Source: Cryptococcus deneoformans JEC21
Taxonomy: Eukaryota > Basidiomycota > Tremellomycetes > Tremellales > Cryptococcaceae
NCBI RefSeq assembly: GCF_000091045.1
Contig: NC_006693.1
Location: 358,299-418,298 of the forward strand
Length of the DNA stretch: 60,000 bases
Direction of reading: 5' to 3'
Shown in pieces: positions 49,601 to 59,310 of this stretch. The position numbers and the translations under genes are program-made. The notes below the pieces were generated by a model. It was not told where the DNA came from. It made no database searches and saw only the letters and a program-made list of their open reading frames with translations. Position 1 is the first letter of the stretch, and every line of letters starts with the position of its first letter.

Positions 49601-52600
49601 GTGAAGCATTTTACTTTGCAAAGTAAGTCGCCTTGCCTGGACTGCGGAGAGTAGTTTGTTGGCGAGTGTGGTTTTGAGTGATGATATAAAGGGTTGAGAA
49701 ACTTCCCCACGGGATACTATCATCTGCAAAAGGGAAAGGGCAGCACTCTGCACACGAAGTATCAGAGGGGAAGCTTTTTTGCCCATCTGCGGACTCGTCT
49801 CCGCCTCAACGAACCTACCAAATATGAGAAGATGATCCATATACTTGTAACGAGCAACTCACCTAATCAGAAGTAGACAGATCAGTTCCATATATCCCTT
49901 CACCCCAGGAAAGGCCTTTTCTGCTCTTGAGATAAATGTCGAGTGTAAAGAGCCGTTCAGTTCTTCTACCTGACAGGCTTTGCACAACCCTTGACCACCA
50001 AACTGAAAAAGAGCGGTAACACTCTCGATTTGATGTCTTATCAAATTCAAATCCACCAGACCATCGTATGTCCCTTGGGAGGAATCATATTTGATTGAAG
50101 GGTCGAGAAGGCGGCTGAGAAGAGGGTCAAGAACTCTGAAATATGAACGAAGATTGAGACGAAGCCAAGTCTCAGCTTGACGCTGGACGTCAGGATCCGT
50201 GGATTTTAGAGATTCCAGCACAGTACAAACAGGAACATGGAATATTTCACCAGGAAGCATCGAGTCATCTGCCAAAAAAGTGATTAATCTAATGTCGCTT
50301 CCAGCATTTTCATAAATCTTACCTGTCAGTCGCCAGAAAATGCCGAATGCCTCTAAAGCAGAATTGATAGATGACGACTTGGTCATTCTGCGCGCGATGA
50401 CAGTCTCTAGAGTATGTATCTCTGCAAGCTGGTTATAATCCCAAAGAAGCTCAACCGCTCGACTATGATAAAGCGACGCTGACGGTTGCAGGTATCGAAA
50501 GAGCTACACATGTGATTTGTTAGTATCAATTATGTTGAAGTCTAAATGGAGCTCACAGAATCTAGAATAGCAGACATTGTTTTGTCTGATGTCACCGATA
50601 TCCCTGACTTCATCAGATCGGACCTGCTAGCCTTGAGTGCGACCATCACCAGGGCCTCAACCACCACAAATGCTTTAACTCTCGGCAGGCTGTCCACCAA
50701 TGCACTCAGCCACGTAGGTCCGTCTATTTCTCCCAGTGCAGGGACCTCGTAATCTATCAAGACACTTATGATATTGATGGCATGGAGTAAAATGGTGGGA
50801 TCCGATCCTTTAAGGGCAGCTATGCTAATTGAAAAAGCAGATTGAACGATATGGGGAAGAAGATGGGCATGAAGCCGGATTTCGATGTCACGCGGTTGTT
50901 GCTTTTGTTCATACAGACCTTGAAAAAGAGGAGGCTCTTCAGTAGGAGGGCGATGAAAAGTCGACGACGATTTTGAAAACACGGTTGCGGGAATGTGCTG
51001 AACGAGAGAGACCGCAAGTCGGATTGCCTCGGGCAGCTGATCGGCAGCTATGTTATCGCACTGCTCACAGAGGAACGTCATGTCAGCACCAGTTGAGCAG
51101 AGTTGTCGGAAGGTAACTGACCTGTATAAGCTCTAGGATCCTATCGAGCAGCAGAGGGAGATGCAAAGCTGCAATCTCCTCATCCTTTTGTGGCACATTG
51201 TCCAGCAGCCAAGAGACAAGGGCAACATCGCCTTTATTCCCCCGCAAGATCCTTTCCTCAACAGAGTGATACAGCTCTTTCCAAATGATAGACGGTTCCA
51301 TTGCTTCATATAGAGCGCTCGCCATATTTGACGCCTACAGCGTCAATCATTAGCAGGCAGATTCCGGAAAATAGACTAAAAACTCACTTCAGTCAAGCCA
51401 GATGACGACGCATCCATCATGATCCTAAGAGCTGGTATTGCAACCTTTTCAGACAATACTCCTCCTATTTCCCATTTATCCAAGAGCGATAGAAAGATTT
51501 TGAATGGTTTTTGCGGATCATCGTCTCTTCCTCCATCTTCCTCCACCATCGATTTTTCCATCTTAAGCAAGAGCGTGGAGGAAAGTAAATCTAAGCCATG
51601 GGCTTTGAAGTAATCTACCTGATCATTAGGCGACTCGCTTGTTCCAAGAAGCCAGGTGTATACTCGTCGGCTGAGCGAGAGTTCTTTCTGGAGAACAACG
51701 CTGGTGGCAGAATCGATGAGCAGTTGTTTATCGCTGAGCTCCGCCTCCCTATTTTCAATACTATTAGCCATCTACATAAGCAAAGAGACAGTAAATCTTA
51801 CTTCAAGACCTTACTTTCAAGCTTTAGCACTCTCAGTAAAAGATCCAAAGCGTTCCTTCTGACAAGAACGTTCTCATCATCCAAAGCCGCACTCAATCCT
51901 CGTATTAATAAGCCAGTTTCAATAGCGGCGTCTGGATGGTCGAGGGGCTTTGTCATCCGCCGAGCGAGATAGTTGAGAGCCGCGAGACGCGAAATCGGCG
52001 AAGTGATAAGAATGAGGAATATGTTTTGGAGGAAGAAAGATGGGGAGATGGCGCCGGACAGACGGTCCAGTAAGAAAAGGATCTGGATATCAATTAGCCC
52101 ATAGCTTTGTTGTTCAATGGAGGGCATCTCACTTTGTCAAAGAAATCCCCTGCTTCTTCTTCCATCCCAGGCAACAAAGCCAGCACAAAAGCTTTCGTCG
52201 CAGGCCTCAAGTTCTCCCCAAGTGGCAGATAATAATGGTCATAAATGTTGATCAATAAGGGGCGAACCGATGTGGCAGCGTATTGGAAGAATGGAAAAAG
52301 ACCTGAGGACCATATCGCCAAGTCTCGTTGAAGACCGTCAGTCTGTCGTGGAGTTAGCACCCAAGGCGTTGGAGGAGAGGAATCGATCACACTCACCCCA
52401 ATTATGCTGAATATATAGGAGTAGACATCGAGTGCACGTTGATGAACCCCTGAAGGTAGCGCCGGATTCAAGCATTGTGCCAACCTCTTGGAGACAATAA
52501 GCTTCCTGGGTATCTCGTGATACGGCGGTGAAGGTGATTGCAACGTCTATTGAATAAGGAACGGTAAGCATCACCTTTGCTAAAGACCAGTTGCGAGAGC

Positions 52601-53001
52601 GTACCTTAAGAAGTCTGGACAAAAAGGATATGAAGTCTGCCCATTCATTGACATTTTCAAATGACTGCAGAGCCTTGTCAACCTGTTGTTTGAATCGCTT
52701 GTACTTTGGGTCATTTGCCAATAGCGATGCTGCTGCAGCTACAGAGCAATCAATATATTAGATCCAGGGTTGTCAGTTGGCCAAGTTTTCACTCACCCTT
52801 ACCAGCTCGTGTCCTACCTTCGGGGGTTGCTCTGCCGCTGCTACCGCTATCCTCGATATTCACACTGGTTTGTGAAGTTGTCGAGTCGCTACGTGACCGT
52901 CCCGGGACGAGAAGCTGTGTGAGGCGACTCTGCGATGCGGGGCGTTTGAGTGCGCGGGATTCGGAAGGTTGGGTATTTAATGGTGGCGAGGAGTGTGCCA
53001 T
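46658..53001 (-). CDS. DOP1: DOP1 (Dopey family), Golgi-endosome trafficking scaffold
   Basis: A very long helical protein that works with MON2 and the flippase Neo1 in endosome-to-Golgi transport and cell polarity. Twenty-one exons, from 53001-52797 to 46888-46658, sum exactly to 1745 codons (1744 residues). After a Ser/Thr-rich start comes the conserved N-terminal Dopey domain: YKRFKQQVDKALQSFENVNEWADFISFLSRLLK split by splicing, then KRLAQCLNPALPSGVHQRAL and RRVYTWLLG. The C-terminal leucine-zipper-like region is also conserved (VYLCLRVLMCRISPQHL, FWPVILAEL, ACKFLDLLLVIQSEDFQ, HQWMFVTDT). The intron at 47093-47146 is 54 nt, a multiple of three and stop-free, so retaining it would add 18 residues. 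Exon 15 (41 nt) and exon 16 (45 nt) are short. It is convergent with the NIF3-family gene and divergent from the AlkB gene. Confidence 0.92.
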
Positions 53002-53206
53002 GGTAGTTGCGCTGCTGGCAGCGGTAAGGCTTCCACTTGCTCAAAGTACACCTTTAGTATAACGGTGACGAAGAGATGGTGGGAGATGAGCTTCGAGATC
53101 GGTAGATGATGTCGTCGACATTTGTGTACCGGCACAAACAAATTACGAATTTCTTTTATATCTTCCTTACTTGACTTTTGCATGCATATACACCTCACAA
53201 AGCATC

Positions 53207-55181
53207 ATGTCTAGCAAGGCCGACGCTAGTATAAAATTCAACGCGGATACAAGCAACGAGGAAGAACTAGATACCGAAACCAAACTCGTACTTCTCGCTT
53301 CACTCGTCCACCCATTGACACTTCCACCGCAAGCTCTTGAGGTGCTCGCTTCCGTTGATGGCGACGTCGCTAAAGCTGCAGAACGACTCCTCTTACCCAA
53401 CCCCGAGACCTCTAGAAAACGTAAAGCTGGATCAAGCTTGCAAGGATGGCTCGGTCGCCCCAGCGATAATAAAAAAGCAGTTAAAGCAAAAAGAAAACAA
53501 GAAGCTGAGTCAACCGATCGTCACTTGACAGTGTCGGCAGCTGGTGGTAGTAAAATTAGTGGGACCTCTACCATTACTATCGATGAGGATAAACAGAGGG
53601 ACGATACCATTTCAGAAACAGCACCGCCCAAGTCTGTCACCAATGCTTTCGAAATCTTGGGCCGAGCGCCTTCTTCACCGGTAAAACAGAAAGTAGGCCC
53701 TCAGCCGGCCATTCATCTCTCGTCACAGGCCTCGATTGACTCACATTCACTACCGCTCACTCTTATCAACCAATTTCTATCACCTTCATTAGCGTCCGCT
53801 CTCTACCTTATCATGATGGAAGAATCAAATTCTTGGGGCGCCAATCGGTTCTATATCGCAGGAAAGGCGGCGAAAAGCCCTCATACGACGGGCTTCTATC
53901 GAAAAGAAGGGGGAGGGTATGGAGGAGGAAAGTATTTTTACGCAGGAATGGAACAAGGACCAGCCAAAGTATTTATCTGACTTTCATTAGTCTCTATGGT
54001 GCAAGCTAATGCCGTTTACTCCCTAGGTTTATCCAGCATTTTTGGCAAGGGCCGCCGAGATCGTTGAAAAAGCAGTCAACGAGAATTTGAGAAAAAGACC
54101 AAGGTACGGGCTTGAATGGGGGGGTGAGTGGAAAGCAAATGTTTGTGGAGCCAACCGCTATGATGGTTCTCGGAGTTCGTGAGTCATCGTAACATGCTCG
54201 ATAATAAGTCACCATCAATGCTCACTGGGTACTTTCAGAGTCGGGTGGCATGCCGACCAGCTCACATGTCAGTTCTTACAATATCGCTGTCTCATAGGTC
54301 GTCGAGAGCACCCAGAAGCACCAGGATGTTGACAACGTTTTAGATTTGGGTCCTTATACCACAATAGCTTCTCTGTCGTTGGGAACATCCCGAGCATTTC
54401 GGCTACGAGAGACGCCTCCTTCTGATCCAGCGTTTGTAATCAATGACAAACCTCCTTGCACATATGAGATAACATTAGCCCACAATACTCTGTGCTTGAT
54501 GAATGCTGGATGTCAGGAGAGATACAAGCATACGTGAGCTGTCTTGCTATCACTAACTGTTAAGCTTGGAATTGACTGTCACACTCTTAGCGTCCCCCCT
54601 CAGAAGGCAATAGATTTGTTCAGACCGGGATATGATATCGCGGAAAACCCGATCCCTAAGGATGCACAACTGGCATTCACATCTAGGATCAATATCACTT
54701 TTCGGTAAGTAGTGGCGATATTATGCTCTATTTCTGTCTTTTGTTACCCATGACTTATTCTATCATAGCTTCTACCGGGAAGGTAAGTAAAAAATGCCGG
54801 TGGACACAAGCTCATGTCAAGACTTCCACCCTGTACCAAATGCGGGACCTTTCGGTCCTCGTGAAGGCACCCCAATATGTAGATGCGGTGTCCCAACGTA
54901 TGTTACATTAACGTTCGGAAAAAAATAGTGAAGAAGGGCTGATCTTTTGAAGCGTTCTTCGAGCGGATCAGAAAGCTAAAGCCCGCTCTCGCCTGTCCTC
55001 AACATCTTTCAAATCTCGTCCTCGCGCGTCCAGCAATACGAACATAATTGAAGATGATATGGTTTTCTTCTGGCAATGTCAAAGTGCAACCCAAACAGGT
55101 GTGGGAAAGGGGTGCGGGTTTTTCAGGATTCTAGATATGAAAAAGGAAGGGAGGGGACCATGTATTGGAGATCGGGTGTAG
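53207..55181 (+). CDS. AlkB-family 2OG-Fe(II) dioxygenase with CUE-like start and GRF zinc finger
   Basis: Predicted DNA/RNA alkylation repair enzyme that oxidises N-alkyl groups on bases. Eight exons (53207-53968, 54027-54178, 54239-54267, 54344-54533, 54591-54704, 54769-54782, 54822-54897, 54953-55181) encode 521 residues. A small helical segment at about 36-75 (LLASLVHPLTLPPQALEVL) resembles a ubiquitin-binding CUE domain. The dioxygenase core carries the iron motif SVGWHADQL (His near 309, Asp near 311), the distal His in YKHT near 377 and the Arg-rich SRINITFR for 2-oxoglutarate. The C-terminal ICRCGVPT plus two later Cys in FWQCQ and GKGCGFF form a GRF-type zinc finger, a single-strand nucleic-acid binding module. 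All catalytic residues are present. Exon 6 is 14 nt. Confidence 0.87.
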
Positions 55182-55283
55182 GGTATAATATGCTGGATAT
55201 CAATTTTTGATGTTGTTGTATGCACTCTGTTACAATTAGTAAAATCCCAAAAGGTAGCGGTATGTTGAATGTATCTTACACGG

Positions 55284-55793
55284 TTAATCGGAATCCTCAT
55301 CCATCTGGTTGTTTCCTTCACCATCCACTTCATGAGCACTATGCTCATTGTCTGGTTCATCATCATCGTCATCGACAACATCTCCATATTCCACATCTCC
55401 TCTGTCATCCATCCCTTCTTCACCATCCTGACCCACTGCTCCATTCTCCATTTCACCATCTTCTTCATTATCTCCTTCTAGCCCTTCGATCGCATTCTCC
55501 ATCTCCGCTTTTCGCCGTTGCTCTTCCGCTTCCTCCCTTTTCTTCCTTCTTGCTTCCCTAGCTGCTGCCCTTTCAGCTTCACGTAAGCTTTCACGCCTGT
55601 CGCCTTCTTCAGGAGCGATCGCGCCAATTTCTACGCCAAGCGCATCGGCGAGTCGGTCGACTTGAGTGCGAACTGGGGTATGGGGCAGGGAGTGGACGAA
55701 ATTTTTGAGGTGGGCATAGGTGTCCTTGGCGGAGAGTTTCGTGGGTTTTGAAATGGACTCCAAAAGTATGCGAGATTCTAGTTGGCGGTCCAT
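55284..55793 (-). CDS. Small acidic protein of unknown function
   Basis: A single 169-residue frame with a good ATG and no intron. The N-terminal 50 residues (LLESISKPTKLSAKDTYAHL, then VHSLPHTPVRTQVDRLADAL) look like a compact helical pair with the regular spacing of a conserved domain. The middle is an Arg/Lys/Glu/Ala-rich coiled coil, and the last 60 residues are almost all Asp, Glu, Gly and Asn. I do not recognise the family. Such acidic tails are common in chromatin or ribosome-biogenesis factors, but that is only analogy. Its stop lies about 100 bases from that of the AlkB gene, which faces it. Confidence 0.65.
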   Translation of the reverse strand: MDRQLESRILLESISKPTKLSAKDTYAHLKNFVHSLPHTPVRTQVDRLADALGVEIGAIAPEEGDRRESLREAERAAAREARRKKREEAEEQRRKAEMENAIEGLEGDNEEDGEMENGAVGQDGEEGMDDRGDVEYGDVVDDDDDEPDNEHSAHEVDGEGNNQMDEDSD

Positions 55794-56119
55794 CGTGAAT
55801 GGTTTTGTGGATTATATTGCAGACAAGAGAGAAAGATAGAAAGTTGAGTCTGCAAGAGCGGCTGGCCACAATTTCAGACAGAAATCTTCAATTACGTAAA
55901 CACACATAAGACAAGTTGAAATTATTTCCGTCCACGCATCTTCTCGACGGATGTCGATGAATTGATCAATGATGCATCCTTCTCTGCCATACATTACGAC
56001 GTAGAATATGGGAATGATAAGAGTCTTTTCGCTGATGATCCATCTGAAATTGTGGTGTTGCAAGTCATAGTAAGTTAGTCCCCGATACAGCGCGCTTCAC
56101 CGATCCTTTTTCTTCTTTA

Positions 56120-58165
56120 TTATGATTCCAATAAACGATCAACAATGGAAGGATCGATAGCGATGTTGTTTGCTCGTAAGTAGTCATCTGACCAAAACTT
56201 GCTTTGATGTCTTGACCCAGAGTCACACCTAGCGTGGGATAAATGTCAGTGATACTCCTTGCATTTGACGAGGCCTCGGTGATATATGAACTCACAAGAT
56301 TGTAGCTATTCGGGACCCACGACTCATAGTTTTGGCCAGTCGAATACATGCAATTAGGTTACAAGCACTGGAGGAGCCGAGGAAAAGGCCGTCATGTTGG
56401 ACAAGATATCGAGACATCGCCACAGCCTCTTCGTCTGATACTCTGAATAGGTTATTTATCAGCTGGCCATTCAACCGATCAATTTTGAACTGTTAGTGCG
56501 GATTCACCTGTAGGCGTCATCGATTACCGGTAATCCCAAAGAAAAGTTATAAGTTATCTGTTTTGATGGATTAGATACCATAAATCTGGCTGTTTTAACG
56601 CTTACTCGATTGATGCCTGAATTGGGTGAGCTCTCAATACTATGGACGGAATCTCATGCTTACCTATACCTTCCACCACGGTGTCCACCTGATGTCGTCG
56701 TTTCTTTCCCTCGCTTTCTTTGGGGTCGAACATAACATTAAATCGGACTTTGTTGAACAATCCGGAACCTTCAGGATCAGAAAGGACAATTTTGAGGTCG
56801 GGCAAAGCCTTCTTTAAGAAACATCCAGTTCCTGCGATGGTGCCTCCAGTGCCTCATTTCTTCTCAGTTTACCGTTGAGTAGTAATGGGAAACGGCCAGC
56901 CACTTACCGGCTCCGCTCACGAAACCATCCAAATGTCCGCTCGTCTGCCGCAGTATCTCTGGGCCAGTCCCTTTGTAATGTGCCATGAAATTACTGTCGT
57001 TTTCAAACTGGTCGGCAAAGAAACCGCGAGGTTTGTGTTCAAAGGCGGAAGGAAAAAGATGATGATGATTGATTTCTGATGGCTCAGCTGCTGTTGAAAC
57101 GGCAATCTCTTCTCCATGCCCAGGGATATTGGTAAGTTCCGATTTGCCAAATTCCAAAGCCCTCTTGCGCGCAAGATTCTGATATAGAATGTTAGGTTCG
57201 ATATGTGAGGAAAGGCAAGGTTTGTCACCCACTACAAACTGCCATAATATATCAGTGATACATTTAAACCAAACTATCGTGACTGATACGTACTTGTTTC
57301 TGATCCACAATACTTGCAGGCCTGACGCGCTCTACTCTTGCCCCGAGCTTTTCCAAGATCTGCACCTTTTCGATCGCAACATCATCAGGCATGATAATGC
57401 AGCTCTCGTAGCCCCTATGCAGCCCAGATTGTCAGTTATACTGCAGATTATTTATTACACTCATAAAAAAGATTTCCCACTCACTTAGCCTTTCCCACCG
57501 TTGCCAATGAGATTCCTGTACTTCCTACTGTGCCTTCAAAGAGCACTGATCCGGTATTGGGATACAGAAGGCCCTGAGCCTCAGCATCTTCTATAACTAT
57601 ACCGCTGAAGGTTAGCGATACTAGGAAACATTGGCAACTTAGCGTGGATGACATTTACTTTGTAAAGCTACTCGGTCTTTTACTGAACCTCCGGGGTTGA
57701 GGAACTGGATTTATGGTAAGCCTGGGAGAGATTATGGAGCAAATGACGGACCTCAGCTTTACCCTGAAGCATACGTATTAGCTTCGCTTCGTTTTAGATC
57801 TATATACCTACCAGGATCTCTACCCCCAAGGCATCACTCAACGAATTTATACGTATTAGTGGTGTGTTGCCTGTTCCTTAGAATTAGATAACAAGTATAG
57901 TCTGGAAAGAGCGATGCGAACCTATCAGACCTGTCACTCCGGGTACGATCTCATCGCTCCTCAGCTCGATAGGCCTAGGCGGAATCCTTTGTACAGCTCT
58001 TTTTCTTCTCCATTCCTGTAATATCAAAGCCGCAGAAGTGGAGGAGAGTGATACGGTGATGCCGAGAATTATGCCCCATACGAGATCGCGGGTGAATTTT
58101 GAAGGAAAACGTAGCCGTTCCCAGAACTTGGCTGAGAATGCTATGAAGTAGTCTGATACTCCCAT
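56120..58165 (-). CDS. MCY1: MCY1-type mitochondrial cysteine synthase, with a one-base frameshift
   Basis: PLP-dependent cysteine synthase homologue, related to yeast mitochondrial outer-membrane Mcy1. Thirteen exons: 58165-57922, 57870-57812, 57763-57752 (12 nt), 57704-57659, 57596-57485, 57414-57294, 57238-57233 (6 nt), 57178-56908, 56853-56664, 56616-56606 (11 nt), 56557-56508, 56442-56296 and 56228-56120. An N-terminal membrane helix (VWGIILGITVSLSSTSAALIL) comes first. Then come NTPLIRI, the PLP lysine in NPGGSVKDRVAL, GSTGISLA, KQFVN, the phosphate loop GTGGTIAGTG, GINRI, GLFLGSSSACN and LCDSGSRHQSKFW. Between GTGGTIAGTG and LKKALPDLKIVLSDP the frame slips by one base at a run of four T (56819-56822), the only break in the gene. 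All other exon phases agree. Either the base is a sequencing or assembly error, or this copy is inactive. Confidence 0.85.
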
Positions 58166-58358
58166 GGCGGCAAGGTAATGGGAGGCAACAGGGGATGAAG
58201 TGGAGTATACATAATAATGAACATTATTATGGCAGGAATCGCCGACGGGGGCAGCCACCGAGCAGCGACGCGCTCGTCCTGCGGTTTTCCTAAAGCTATA
58301 ACGAACAAAATGATGTATTGACACTACTGTATGTGTTTAAGCAGACTGCTCTACCCAA
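58166..58358. promoter_or_regulatory. Short divergent promoter of MCY1 and BET5
   Basis: Only 193 bases separate the two start codons, so both genes probably share control elements. No specific motif stands out. Confidence 0.4.
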
Positions 58359-59130
58359 ATGACCATTTTCTCTCTATATATCTTTGATCGGTGAGCAACC
58401 AATGGCTCGTCCATGCTAGAAGAACACAACATTGACACAACCCGTTACAAGCCATTGTGACTGTGTTTACTACCAAGACTGGCATCGTACCAGTCCTGTC
58501 CGCCCGCCTCCTCCTGCCTCCTTCAAACCTGGAGTCCATCGTCTTCCACCAGCACCGCAACCGACGGACACATACCGAAGGTCGATATTCGATGAAAAGC
58601 GCAGTTCCGGACAAGCAAGTACGGTGGATATCAAATCCGATGGGCTTGGAAGTGGAAGGGCTCTCAAAGGACTTCCGTTTGATGAAGAGGCTAAACTGGT
58701 GTATGGTGTATTGATATCGCTACGGAGTATGGTCAAAAGACTGTCTGGACGGTGCGTAAATGCCAGCTTAGTCCTATGTGATGTAGCTGATGATTTATCG
58801 TTTAGCGACGATGAACCCTTTACATCTTACACAACACCTCAGTACAAACTGCATCTCTTTGAGACACCAACTGGGTACAAGTTCGTTCTTCTCTCCGACC
58901 CAACGTCTGATTCTCTGCGGTTCATTTTGCGACAGCTCTATATGGGACCCTTCTTAGAATATGTGGTACGAAATCCTTTGGTCAAATTGGACTCGCGCGA
59001 AGAGGGTATTGATAACGATCAGGTTCGTCATTTCTGGAGCCCGCATACGAATTGTTGCTGATATGTATGGTGTTAGTTCCGTGACGCTGTAGACAGACAT
59101 ATGCGGGCACTGTCAATGTTTGGATCATGA
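58359..59130 (+). CDS. BET5: BET5/TRAPPC1, core subunit of the TRAPP complex
   Basis: A longin-fold subunit of TRAPP, which tethers vesicles and activates the Rab GTPase Ypt1 in ER-to-Golgi traffic. Four exons (58359-58390, 58452-58751, 58806-59022, 59077-59130) encode 200 residues. The start MTIFSLYIFDRHCDCVYYQDW matches the family once the 32-nt first exon is joined. Further hallmarks are LVYGVLISLRSMVKRLSG, YKLHLFETPTGYKFVLLSDP, LRFILRQLYMGPFLEYVVRNPL. Between strands of the longin fold, residues of about 25-80 form a Pro/Arg/Ser-rich insert (PPPPASFKPG, then RRSIFDEKRSSGQ) that is absent or short in yeast Bet5 and present in many filamentous fungi. It is convergent with the SNF2-family gene. 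Confidence 0.92.
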
Positions 59131-59310
59131 CAGTCACCCTAGCACCGAGGTCATGTGACAAAACAATATGCATGGTAACGATAATGATTGATATGCTAAG
59201 GTCCAATAATGCTGTGACTCTACGTGGCTTACTCTACTACTTCTGGTGCTTACTGGTACTGTGGTAAAACAATGTATACTGACACAATCGTCTTGTACTT
59301 CATATACAGG

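Noticed and set aside
57697..57891. A 64-codon plus-strand frame opposite MCY1
   Set aside because: It crosses several introns and the 12-nt exon of the real minus-strand gene and has no features of its own.
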